DNA from: Eutypa lata
Taxonomy: Eukaryota > Ascomycota > Sordariomycetes > Xylariales > Diatrypaceae
Direction: 5' to 3'
Assembly: GCA_022661535.1 (NCBI GenBank)
Contig: JAKULF010000003.1
Coordinates: 558,001 to 622,000, forward strand
DNA length: 64,000 nucleotides
Under the pieces are notes generated by a model that was not told where the DNA came from, ran no database searches, and saw only the letters and a program-made list of their open reading frames with translations. Each line of letters starts with the position of its first letter. Position 1 is the stretch's first letter. Positions 37,148-47,149 of this stretch are shown here, one piece after another. Made by a program: the position numbers and the translations under genes.

Positions 37148-39381
37148 TTAATCCTCCTCCTTCCGCCCACCTGGGTCGCCATTCAACCACGTCGGTAGTC
37201 TCCGCTCGCACTTCAGCATCTTAGCCCAAGCACTCATCAATTGTATCAAGACACCCTCTTGGTTCCTCGAAGCAAGCGCGCAAACGCCAAAAGGGCGTTT
37301 GTTGAAGTCAAAATACGAGAGCGGCATTACAGCCATCGGGTAGCCTAAACAGAGTGACGTGAGGTGAGGTCAACAGTTTCATTCCTGGTGGAAGCAGACA
37401 GAGACTGGGTCGCTAACGTTGTGGATATAAATCGGGAGGACTTACCAGCAGCGCTGTAATAATCGTCGATTTCGCTGTCCGCCGGACCGATGATCACGTC
37501 GACCCCGTACTCTTCAAGGCACTTGTCGATAGCGCGGCGCCGGCCGAAGTCCCGCATGTCTTCGACGGCCTGGCGACGCTCTTCGGCAGAGAGTGAGAAT
37601 TCCGCAGCGCCTTCGAGCCTAGTTAAGTTCGGTGATTCTGTAATATGCAGCGGTAAGTTCTCAAGCATTAGCAAACGTATAGTATCCTAATCGACTCACC
37701 TTTCGGAAGTTCCAGATCGGAGTTTTCTCTCATAAACTGTATTACCTCCCCCAATGTCCTCACTTTACTTACCTCCAAGTCTTGGAGGTATCCTTCGAAG
37801 TCTTTCTTGAAGCCAGAATCTAAAGGGGTGACGGTAAGTACCTCCCTACGGGGACAAAAAAGGGGGGGTTACTTGCTCATGACGCGACCTATTTGGCTCA
37901 TTCCATCAACTTCGAGTCCGCTCAACGGCTCAATCTGGACTTCTTTCACGAGAGCACCAGCCTGTCTAAGAGCCTCATATGCTTTAGCGATCGTTTCGTC
38001 CTATCACCACGTATCAGCTGATAATTTTGGAAAACAAAAGGGGGAAGGAGAAGAAGAAGAAGAAAAGGAAGAAAGGTTAAAGACCAGGGGCTTACCTGTT
38101 GCTTATACACTTCCGAATTGGGCACTGCCACGATGGGTGGCAAGTGCCACTCCTTAGGATCCAGGACTCCAATGCGAATCCCATCAAAGGAGCCCGTAAT
38201 TTTAGAAGCATAACCGCCATCGGGCTTAGCGTTCTGACTTGGATCCACGAGAACATCCATTAGGAGAGCGATATCGCGAGGGCTGCGGGCGATGGGGCCA
38301 GCGGAGTCGAACTCCAAACATATAGGACAAATTCCCTGTTGTGGTATGAGCCCCAAGGTTGGCTTCATCGCAAATACGTCGGCTCTGGTTGCCGGCAAGA
38401 GGATCGAACCGTTCGTGTCGGTGCCGATCGATATTGGGGCCAGTCCAGCAGCCACTGCAACGCAAGGACCCGAAGAGGAACCGCCGGTGCTCTAGAAGAA
38501 CATCAGTATGTTTTGTCTAGAGGCAACACTCCTTTATCCGTCCGTCCGTTGGCTAAGTACTCACGCTATGGCCCCCGAACCCGTCGTCCCACTTCTTCCC
38601 ACCGACGACATAAGGGGACTGGGTGAGCCCGCCTACTGCTGACCAACCACATGGCATTCGAAGGCCTCTAGAGTTCGGTTAACATGAATTGTATGGCACA
38701 CTGAAGGTCTAGACATGAGCAAGAAACTCAAGGTAGTTAGTTATGTCCCAGAGAGGCTGGCATACCTGTAGTTGCTTAATTCCTAGATGAAATCATTAGT
38801 CTTGGCCATAACAGCGAGACAGATAGACGATATGCTTACACTGAGGTTTCCTTTCCCAATTATAATCACGCCGGTATCTCGAAGCTACGTTGTTGTATGT
38901 TAGTATGGACTGGCATTGCATATACAAGGGCTGGGACGGTGGGGGGGGGGGGGGAATCACCTGCTCAGTAAGTGGCGCCGCGTGCTTGACTCGTGATCCG
39001 ACCAGGGCATAGGTTCCGGAAGTTGTCTCCATACCCAGTTCGGGGTCAGTGGCGATATTATCCTATACGCGGTGATTTAGAAATGCAACATGTAGGCACC
39101 AGTGTAACACAAAGGGGAGTTAGACAACCAACCTTGATGATAATAGGAATCCCATGAAGAGGACCCCGTATAGCGCCCGAACCTCGCTCTCGATCAAGAG
39201 AACGAGCTATCTTTAGCACTGCGTCTCTTGGAGGAGTTGCTATGATGGCATGTAAGTAGCCATTGTATCTCTCTATCCGATCTAGGTATCGTGAGACCAA
39301 GTCTTCGCTAGTGACACGACCTCGGCTGAGGGCCTCTTCGAGGTCACTAGCGGTTGCAGTCAACAGATCAAGATTAGCCAT
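37148..39381 (-). CDS. Amidase-signature family hydrolase
   Basis: Exons on the minus strand: 39133-39381, 38961-39062, 38840-38884, 38766-38782 (17 nt), 38565-38667, 38096-38491, 37873-38000, 37700-37845, 37446-37637 and 37148-37344. They total 524 codons if a 27-nt gap (37846-37872) is removed. The Ser-cisSer-Lys catalytic set is visible: Lys in [11 protein letters not shown], cis-Ser in TGGSSSGP, and the nucleophile Ser in [13 protein letters not shown], where Asn replaces the usual Gly. From family knowledge these enzymes hydrolyse amides to acid and ammonia; the substrate is unknown. The odd point is exon 7/8: read through, the 27 nt contain one in-frame TAA, and as an intron they are too short to be comfortable. 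The usual-size alternative intron (acceptor at the TTTAG near 37820) shifts frame by one. The gene may be mildly damaged. Confidence 0.8.
38941..38954 (+). repeat. Poly-G run of 14 in an amidase intron
   Basis: Fourteen G on the plus strand lie next to the GTGATTCC donor of exon 2 (C run in the transcript). Length is likely variable or error-prone. Confidence 0.9.
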
Positions 39382-40530
39382 TTTAAAGAGAACTAAGTTG
39401 GTTTTATGGTTTTTTTCTTTCTTTCAGAATGATAAGACTCGTGTCGTCGAGGACAGAGTTGTGGGTTGGTGGGTTGGTGGATTGAATAATACAGTAAGGC
39501 GGGAGAATATCTGTTGTGTTTGATAATGATATCGCTGTCGACAATGAACAGCCAGCTACCAACAAAGTGGGGGGCTCTTCACGTTGACAGAAATGTAAAT
39601 CTTACTAGAAATCCGTCCCTATCGGAGTCTGCATATATGTAGTGATACAGCCCGTGCGCCCAGGTATGGACAATGGTTAGTACATAGAGATATGTATCGG
39701 CGTGTACCGGCCGTGTTACGGTTTCATGTGGTGCAACAAATCGCCCTTACGTACACATTTCAGGCAGTTGTCATGTTTGGCATTCTCGGGATAACTAGTA
39801 CTGGCTGGGTCTTATACCGACCAGATCGCAGATAGAGAGAAGGTAGTCATGAATCAACCCATTGAGGGGGTGTGTCATATACGCACTTTGTAGGACGAGA
39901 GAACCGGTGACAGCTATAATTACCTAATAGTGAAATCACTGCGTAACGGGCGAATAACTCCAATCAACATCTAAGACTGAATGGTGAGATAACAGCACTT
40001 GAACACACTCTACAACGCACTATAGTTTAATAAGTCTAAAACAGGTATGTAGGTAGTCTATGGGTATGATGAGTATGTATTGGGTATATCCCCCTCTCGA
40101 AGTACAAAAAACCACGATGCGATGCGATGCGAAACGTTGCCAATGCCATGATGCCATGCCATACAAAAACCACTTCCCCTTTTTTTTTCCTTCCCTTACT
40201 CGCTTCGCTTATTTTCTCGCTTACAGATAGATGCATTCTATTACCAGCTTAGAAATGCATTCATTAAACCTCTTCTCCATCTATATTCTAAGTCTTCGTT
40301 TCGTCTCTGTCTCTATCTCTGTCTTCTGTCTTTTGTCTTTTTGTCTTTGTATTTGTCTTTGTTATCGTAAACCACACCACCATCTCCTCTATTAGTACCA
40401 CTCGGTCGCTAGTTAACCTGCTGGCTATAGTTTTGAAACAAGGGGATTCTTCAAAAAACGGAAGAAGAGCAGTTAGCTAGCCAGCTACCCACCCATCGGA
40501 TCGCACATCACAATCCATCTGTATATCGAT
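39382..40530. other. Intergenic, no gene seen
   Basis: This holds the amidase promoter and the 3' flank of the FUN30-like gene. It contains pyrimidine-rich TCTGTCTTTTGTCTTT-type runs (40300-40370). No RNA gene is seen. Confidence 0.45.
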
Positions 40531-43500
40531 CTACCCCTCTCTCGACTCCTTCGACTCGAGCAACATGAGCTTCCGGCACTCTTCCTCGACCGAAGTCTCC
40601 TCATCCCCATCGCCTCCGGCGCCGAACTGGCCCTCGACGCACGCGGCGAGCATCAGCTTCTTGACGCAGGAGTTGTAGATGAGCCCCTCGACGGTGTCGC
40701 GGGTGATGAGGCGGACGACCTCGACGTCGCGGGACTGCCCGATGCGGTGGGCGCGGTTCGAGGCCTGGACGTCGTCCTGGGGGTTGTCTGACTGGTCGAA
40801 TAGTATGATCTTGTTGGCCGCCGTGAGGTTGAGGCCCGTGCCGCCTGCTCCGGTAGTCAGGAGGAAGACTGGGATGGACGCGTCCGAGGTGAACTTCTGG
40901 ATCTCCGGGAACCGGTCCGCCGTGTTGGTCTGGCCCGTGAGCTCACAGTAGGGGATCCCCGCGAAGTACAACGTGTCCCGCAGGATGTTGATGACCATCT
41001 CGAAGCGGCTGAAGACGAGCACCCGGTCGCCCGTCTCCATATAGCCGCGCACGAGCTCGAGCAGCTTCTTCACCTTGGGCGCTTCTTCCCACGAGCGGTC
41101 GGGAATGTCGAGGTGTCCGATGTATTTCTTGAATTCCTTGCACCACGTGTGCAGTTCGAAATCCGACTTTTCCTTGAAGTCGGCCAAGAGGAGAGCCTTG
41201 TGGCGATCCTCCTTGCTCTGCACGTACAGCTCGTCTTCCGAGCAACTACTCCACAGGAGCTCTACCATTTCCTCCAAAACCGAATCGGTGAAATGGCGCC
41301 GGAAAAGCTGGGGGTGAATGGCAGCTTTCTTCAATTGTATCCATGAGTTACCACTCTTGATCGCCGCTACTGCTCCTCGCTTCGCAGTCTTTGGTTGGTG
41401 CAGATAGCTTCCCTTGATCTCGTCGTAGATTAGCTTCTGATCCGGGTGCATACCAACAACGATGTTGCGTTCGATCTTCTTGGCAAGGTCGATAACATCG
41501 TCTTTTCGACGCTGTAAGATGAATGGCGCCATGATGGTGCGGGCATTTCCGACTCGCTCCTTGGCTAGGGCTGCAAAGTTGTGGACATCCTTGCTGGGAA
41601 CCTTGGCCTCGAAGATCGTCTGGAGTCGTTCGAAATCGTCGCCTTTAAACAGGTCCGGTTCAACGAAATGGAGAACACTCAGGAGTTCTTTGAGGTTGTT
41701 CTGGATGGGTGTGCCGCTTAGAATGAGGCGCCAGTCCGAAGGAACTCTCATCATCTTCTTGTATATGAGCGTTTTCGGGTTCTTCAACTTGTGTCCTTCA
41801 TCGAAGATAGCTGCATGGGGACTAAGTTGCTGCAGGAACTCAAGGTCTTCATGCTGTCTTTCAACCTGGGTGTAGGTAGTGAGGACAACATGGTAGTTTC
41901 TTGCTTCCTCTGGATCGATGTTTCGTCGATCTGAACCATAGTAAGGCATCACCGAGATTTCTGGTGCAAACCTCTCGAACTCCGCCAGCCAGTTTTCGTA
42001 GGTACTCGGAGGTACTACGATCAGATTAGGCCAAGGGGGGTTTCCGTTGTCGTCCTCCCCATCTTCGTAGTCACCGTCCTCTTCGTCCGGTGGTGTGTAC
42101 GAGTCAACTAGTTGTGCGATGAATGAAATGACTTGACAGGTCTTGCCGAGACCCATATCGTCTGCAAGGATGCCGCTGTATCCTTTAGAATGCAGGAGAT
42201 TCATCCAGTTTAGTCCTAGTAGTTGGTACGACTTGAGCTGGACATCTGCATCCATGAGCGAAGGCTTTTTGCTGATAGGCAACTCACTCAGATCAGAGGA
42301 GGGTTTGATGAGTCCATTCTTGTCCATTGGCCAAGTTGACATGATCGATTGCAACGTTGCGCCTCTCTCTTCGCATTCTTTGATGACGGTTGCTGCAGCT
42401 TCGAAGGCTAGGAACCAAGCAGCCAACTTCTCAACGATAACTGAACCAACCTCGGTACGCGAAGATTTCCTCTTGGACTTAGACTTTTCTTTGCGCGAGA
42501 CATGTTCCGCTTGGGCTAGTGTTTTAAAGGGACGGGCGTGAATCATGAGTTTGGCATCCTCGGGGAGTCCAGTCATTCTTGAGAGTTCATCAACAGAACA
42601 GCTGTTGAGATAGTCGAGCACCTGTTTGCGCTCCCCGCCTAGAAGTTCACCTGTGTCTGATCCTTCCTCTGAAGGGATTTCAATTGCAGGAGTGGCTGTT
42701 TCAGTTTCGGGGTTTCCCGAAACTTTACGCTTTCGTGAGTTGATGGCTGGTGTAGTGACGAAGTCATCATCGGAGTCTGAGTCAATCGTGATTGGCTGGG
42801 GTTGCCCTTGAGTGCGACGGCCTTGTATTAGTCTACGACGCTTCACGGCAGGCTCAGCCTTCCGAGTAGCAGTGACTGTCATCTTTGCGCTTGATTGAGA
42901 ATTCGCTGGAGAAGTCGGGGGCGAAGTAGCTGATGAAGAAACTGAAAATACAGGTGGGGGTGAAGGTGATTTGTTCCGACGTCCTTGAATGAGACGTCTG
43001 CGTGATGGGTTTTGTTGATCTGAGTTAGAAGTGAAAGATTGCGAATCGTTTTTATTATAGGCGAATCGGTCCAGCCCAAGAAGCTTAGACTGTACCTTAG
43101 GCTTTGGCTGCTGTTCAGTCGTTCGGGAAATATTGGACTGTGCCATTGTTTTAGAAGCGCTTTTATTCGAAGCGCGATCAATAGCATTGTCATCTGTGGG
43201 ATCAACTGTCTTTGAAAAGGAGCTCTTTGAAGAAGCTAGGGATTGAGCTTTGTGTGGCTTTCCAATAAGATATTCCACGGCTGTGGAAACCTGCCAACCC
43301 ACACCTTTCTGCAAGGCATCTCTGCATGCCGTAACTGTTATGTTAGGGTTAGACTTGACCACGATTTTATGGACATCTTTTGTCAGGTGTCGTAGTCTAA
43401 GATCGTGAATGTCGCTCAAAGCAATGTCCTTTTTTGGCATTCGTGTAGACCCAATCCCAATTCTTGCTTTCGAATCTGGATCTTTCTTAACAAATGAGGA

Positions 43501-44115
43501 CGGACGAATGTCACCACGCATTGGTGCTTCATCGCCTGAGCTATCCTCCTTCTTGTAGTCGTTGTTGAGATCATCATCTGAAATAGTGAAGTACTTGGCT
43601 TTAGCTGTCGTGCTTGCCTGCTTTGCGCCAGGTCGGTTCGTGCTTGCTTGATTCGTGCTGGGTGGTCTGAACAATGTACCTGCCGGGGCCATCAGGGAAG
43701 CAATATTTCCTCGAGCTACAGGCCTATTGTTCGGTTTCGTCATGGTTGCTGGTGAGGGCTTGGACTGTGATTTCGGCTGAAAAGGCGATGATGCAGGGAC
43801 TTCGATAGCAGAACTAGGTGTGCTCGGTGAGGATGGAGAGGATTGGCGTAGTGTAGTTCGGTTTATGATTTGGGTAGGTTGTGTTCCCTTGCTGATGATT
43901 TGGGTAGGTGTTCCCTTGCTGATGATTTGGGTGGGTTGTGTTCCTTTGCTGATGATCTGGGTTGGTTGTGTGAAGAAGGGCGAAGAGCATGGAATGCTGT
44001 CTGTTGCAAGCTCGTCTATGTCATTGTCTTCGATATCAAGTGGCCTCGAATCTCTGGTTTTTGGTTCTTGCCTCTTCATACCAGGTGTTCCTGGAATTGA
44101 GAAAGCACCTACCAT
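40531..44115 (-). CDS. FUN30: SNF2-family ATP-dependent chromatin remodeller, Fun30/SMARCAD1 type
   Basis: A single uninterrupted frame of 1194 aa. The N-terminal 550 residues are disordered and Ser/Lys-rich, with four 8-10 residue repeats around TQIISKGT (43866-43970) and a possible CUE-like helical segment (HDLRLRHLTKDVHKIVVKSN onward). The ATPase core has motif I DDMGLGKT (about residue 656), DEGH at motif II (about 770, the Fun30/SMARCAD1 form of DEAH), SGTPIQNNLKELLSVLHF, and the C-terminal lobe with TTGAGGTGLNL and QASNRAHRIGQ. From family knowledge Fun30 acts in nuclei in heterochromatin silencing and in long-range resection at DNA breaks. An acidic insert (DEEDGDYEDGEDD) sits between motifs I and Ia. 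The assignment to the Fun30 branch rests on DEGH and overall order and is strong. Confidence 0.93.
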   Translation of the reverse strand: MVGAFSIPGTPGMKRQEPKTRDSRPLDIEDNDIDELATDSIPCSSPFFTQPTQIISKGTQPTQIISKGTPTQIISKGTQPTQIINRTTLRQSSPSSPSTPSSAIEVPASSPFQPKSQSKPSPATMTKPNNRPVARGNIASLMAPAGTLFRPPSTNQASTNRPGAKQASTTAKAKYFTISDDDLNNDYKKEDSSGDEAPMRGDIRPSSFVKKDPDSKARIGIGSTRMPKKDIALSDIHDLRLRHLTKDVHKIVVKSNPNITVTACRDALQKGVGWQVSTAVEYLIGKPHKAQSLASSKSSFSKTVDPTDDNAIDRASNKSASKTMAQSNISRTTEQQPKPKVQSKLLGLDRFAYNKNDSQSFTSNSDQQNPSRRRLIQGRRNKSPSPPPVFSVSSSATSPPTSPANSQSSAKMTVTATRKAEPAVKRRRLIQGRRTQGQPQPITIDSDSDDDFVTTPAINSRKRKVSGNPETETATPAIEIPSEEGSDTGELLGGERKQVLDYLNSCSVDELSRMTGLPEDAKLMIHARPFKTLAQAEHVSRKEKSKSKRKSSRTEVGSVIVEKLAAWFLAFEAAATVIKECEERGATLQSIMSTWPMDKNGLIKPSSDLSELPISKKPSLMDADVQLKSYQLLGLNWMNLLHSKGYSGILADDMGLGKTCQVISFIAQLVDSYTPPDEEDGDYEDGEDDNGNPPWPNLIVVPPSTYENWLAEFERFAPEISVMPYYGSDRRNIDPEEARNYHVVLTTYTQVERQHEDLEFLQQLSPHAAIFDEGHKLKNPKTLIYKKMMRVPSDWRLILSGTPIQNNLKELLSVLHFVEPDLFKGDDFERLQTIFEAKVPSKDVHNFAALAKERVGNARTIMAPFILQRRKDDVIDLAKKIERNIVVGMHPDQKLIYDEIKGSYLHQPKTAKRGAVAAIKSGNSWIQLKKAAIHPQLFRRHFTDSVLEEMVELLWSSCSEDELYVQSKEDRHKALLLADFKEKSDFELHTWCKEFKKYIGHLDIPDRSWEEAPKVKKLLELVRGYMETGDRVLVFSRFEMVINILRDTLYFAGIPYCELTGQTNTADRFPEIQKFTSDASIPVFLLTTGAGGTGLNLTAANKIILFDQSDNPQDDVQASNRAHRIGQSRDVEVVRLITRDTVEGLIYNSCVKKLMLAACVEGQFGAGGDGDEETSVEEECRKLMLLESKESREG
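43866..43970 (-). repeat. Four short tandem repeats coding TQIISKGT-type units
   Basis: Near-identical 24-30 bp units encode QPTQIISKGT, QPTQIISKGT, PTQIISKGT and QPTQIINRTT at about residues 50-87 of the Fun30-like protein. One unit lacks a residue, so the array has changed length in frame. Confidence 0.85.
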
Positions 44116-45165
44116 CTTGAGAGAGATTGATTATAAGACGGTACAAGTGGAAGTGAATGGATTGGCGGGTGATAGAATGGGCAAAGTAATAAGTGAGTGT
44201 AGTACGAAGTATCAAAATGGAATCGTCTTCAAAACGTCAAAGGCTTAAAACCACAACTTGAAAGCAGAACAATCTGTAGAAACAACAAGTAGATGTCCAA
44301 ATTAACTAAGCATAGTATGTAGTATAACTAGTAGAGCCTCTGCTGGTCGAGTATTTCAAACTGAAGGGGAGGTCGTTGTTGTCGTTATCACGTCGTCGAC
44401 CGACTTAACTCGAGTTGAATTATATTATGGGAGGACTGGTCAGAAGTCGACGCGAATATCGAAGGGGTGTTGACGTCGATGGGTTGGCTCTCTCAGGTTT
44501 CGGGCAGTAGGACCGGACCGCATTGCATTGCATTCAGTGTTCACGTCTCTAAAAACTTTCTTTAGGTACAATAGTTACCTCATTAAGTTACCTTTAAGTG
44601 GGACGCCACGGGAAAACGCGCCTACCCTAAGACACGAATTCAGGTGACCAACCGCCTAAGCAGGGATACAACTTTAATTGGACCCAGAATAACCAGAGTA
44701 TCTTGAACCTCCATCTGTAGGTATGTAACTATATGTAGGCCATGATACGAAGTATAGGATGAAGAGCTATCGTATATCTTTAACTTCAATGTCGCTTGCC
44801 TATATTCGTATATATGCTACTCAATATACGTTCATATTTAATAATGTCCCATCATACGTATAATTATATTTCCCACGTTTATAACAAGAATATCAAACTC
44901 CCCTGCTACTCTAGTGTTTGCTAGCTCTAGAACCTCGCTAATGAACAAGGCTATTATTGACCTCTCAACCTGATTAATCTACATCCAATTGCAATTCTTT
45001 GTTCGTCTTATCACACACATAACTGTTGTGGGACTATACACCAACCGCAAACAGTACCTTGCATATGTACATAGGTACCTACCTACATTAAGAGTTGAAC
45101 AAGCTTAAGTCCACACCAAGGCTACCTACCTTCATAGCTCTAAACCTACAACAAAACAATCAACC
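44116..45165. promoter_or_regulatory. Divergent intergenic region, FUN30-like and VMA21
   Basis: This 1.05-kb stretch lies between two divergent genes and must hold both promoters. It contains AT-rich sequence and TACCTACCTAC runs near 45075. I identify no specific factor sites. Confidence 0.4.
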
Positions 45166-45902
45166 ATGGCAACTCGCCGCATCATCGCAACGGAGAAGAC
45201 AATCCTCGATCGTGACGATGACTCTCCTATAGGAGACCACCAGCCGTCCTCGTCGTCAACGGAAAGTATCACGGCTCCGGCAGTTCCCTTGTAAGTTCAG
45301 TTTCCGTTCTGCTTGACCTCCTCGGGTTTCGTTACATGTGTGAGATGGAAGTTTACTTGTGGTTTTAACTTGCCACATCTATCCCCCGTGAAAGCTATAT
45401 ATATATATATATATATATGATATCACATGTTACTACTCACGTAATGGCATTCCTAGTTGAAAGACGAGGCAACTAACGCAACAAACTAGGGACGTGATCC
45501 TCAAGCTCCTAGCTTTCACCTTCGCCATGGTAGTGGTCCCCATCGGATCATACTTCGCGACGGTGAACACAATCTTCAAGGGTAACTAACATTTCTTCTC
45601 TCCTTCACCTCCCATCTCTTCCTCCTCCTAGATTCAAGCCGTACAATATCCCTCTTACCCTCTATCCTCCTTCTCCCCCCTAAGCCTCCTCCAAAAAGGA
45701 TCCAACGTCAAAACCAGCCAGCACTTACTAACATCATCCCGCCCGCTACCCAGGAAACTCGACCTACGCTGGCGGTCTCGCAGCCCTGATGGCAAACGTA
45801 GTGCTGATCGGGTACGTGATCGTCGCTATGAACGAGGATCAGTCGGAGCAGCTGGCGGCCAAGGCCAAGGAGGTCAAGGAGGCGTCGAAAAAGGGGCGGT
45901 GA
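45166..45902 (+). CDS. VMA21: V-ATPase assembly factor Vma21, with a one-base frameshift
   Basis: Three exons: 45166-45290, 45489-45581 and 45754-45902. Reading starts MATRRIIATEKTILDRDDD, continues PLDVILKLLAFTFAMVV, and after the second intron gives GNSTYAGGLAALMANVVLIG then a Lys-rich end (KKGR). These are the two membrane segments and spacing of fungal Vma21, normally about 110-125 aa. Vma21 is an ER membrane chaperone for assembly of the V0 sector of the vacuolar proton pump. In exon 2 the run of C at 45537-45541 has five bases where four would keep the family frame; as given, the frame shifts and stops at the TAA of the second intron's first bases. A homopolymer error in the sequence is the simplest cause; a true mutation is possible. 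Introns of 198 and 172 nt are bounded by GTAAGT and GTAACT donors. Confidence 0.88.
45396..45418 (+). repeat. (TA)n microsatellite in VMA21 intron 1
   Basis: About eleven TA units run without interruption inside the first intron of VMA21. Confidence 0.9.
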
Positions 45903-46721
45903 TTTCCTTATCTCCCCTTTCCTGCGTCCCCTACTACTTACTTAGGCACCTACCTACCAACTGTACCTACAATACTTAGCTAGATAGGTTCGGGAAGGAG
46001 GATAATTGATTGATTGACTGGTTGATTGATAAACGATCTTGAAATTAAAACCGAAAAGGCTAGGATTGTTGATGGCAGACAATGATTGAACTTTATTTAT
46101 GATGAATTACAACAATCGGATTGAGTCGCTGCTGCTGTTATCATTGAACCAGCTGAGAGAGAAAGAAAGAAAGGCATCATGTAGTAACCAGGTTATGTGA
46201 TCTTCCACATTTATTCATTGATTCCTTGTTCGCTCGCCCCCTCCGAGCAAGGAAGTCCTCGAGGGTTCAGGCAGAGTGTATATCAGACGTCAGATATCAC
46301 CACCGAGTCTGACTTGACGTTGAACGAATGTTATTACGTCTAACTACCCACCATGAAATATATGACTACGACATATGACATTCATTTATTTATTCATTCG
46401 TTTATCTGAATCTACTACTTGCTTGCTTGATTGATTGATTGATTGCTAGTAGTCTAGCATCTACCTACGTCCGTACGTAGCTATCTACTTACCTAAGAAG
46501 TCAGGTGGCATACGCCCATCTCTTCTTCTCTCGCAAGAGACGTAAATAAAGTAAGCGAAGGGGGGGCATAGGGAGGTAGGTAGGCAGATATCTAAACTAC
46601 AGCCAGGAATCATCAATATAGGGCCCATCCCCAGAGCCACGAATCTCATTACACCCACCGACCCTACTACCACCACCCGTTACATACCTACCTACCTGCC
46701 TACTACACAAATCACCCTCCT

Positions 46722-46877
46722 CTCTCCTTTCCTCTCCTTTCCTCTCCTTTCCTCTCCTTTCCTCTCCTTTCCTCTCCTTTCCTCTCCTTTCCTCTCCTTT
46801 CCTCTCCTTTCCTCTCCTTTCCTCTCCTTTCCTCTCCTTTCCTCTCCTTTCCTCTCCTTTCCTCTCCTTTCCTCTCC
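46722..46877 (+). repeat. Minisatellite, 10-bp unit CTCTCCTTTC, about 15.6 copies
   Basis: The unit CTCTCCTTTC repeats without a visible mismatch, so one strand is pure pyrimidine for over 150 bp. Such mirror-type homopurine-homopyrimidine DNA can form triplex (H-DNA) structures. It lies between VMA21 and the DUF2406 gene. Confidence 0.95.
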
Positions 46878-46918
46878 CTCTCTTCTCTCCCACATCATCG
46901 CCTTTCATTATCACCTTT

Positions 46919-46941
46919 CACACACACACACACACACACAC
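46919..46941 (+). repeat. (CA)n microsatellite
   Basis: About eleven CA units follow shortly after the 10-bp minisatellite. Confidence 0.9.
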
Positions 46942-47124
46942 AACTAGGCAGAATATCACTAGAAAATATTCTTCTCCTTTTCTAAGGAGATAGATAGATG
47001 GATGTATTCACTGCATTGCAATGCATTGAATCGAAAGACATCGTCGACGCCGCCGCCGGCCCGTGAGTGCATGTATTTCTCGCGCGCGGAATGGCCAACC
47101 AACTACACACTCACTACCTGACTA

Positions 47125-47149
47125 ATACCTACCTACCTACCTACCTACC
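47125..47149 (+). repeat. (CTAC)n microsatellite
   Basis: About six CTAC units. The same tetramer and its complement recur in short runs in most intergenic spaces of the window (for example 45075-45090, 46680-46700, 56565-56580). Confidence 0.85.

Noticed and set aside
46597..46914. Glu/Arg/Lys/Gly-repeat open frames
   Set aside because: They arise only because the 10-bp minisatellite lacks stops in all frames.
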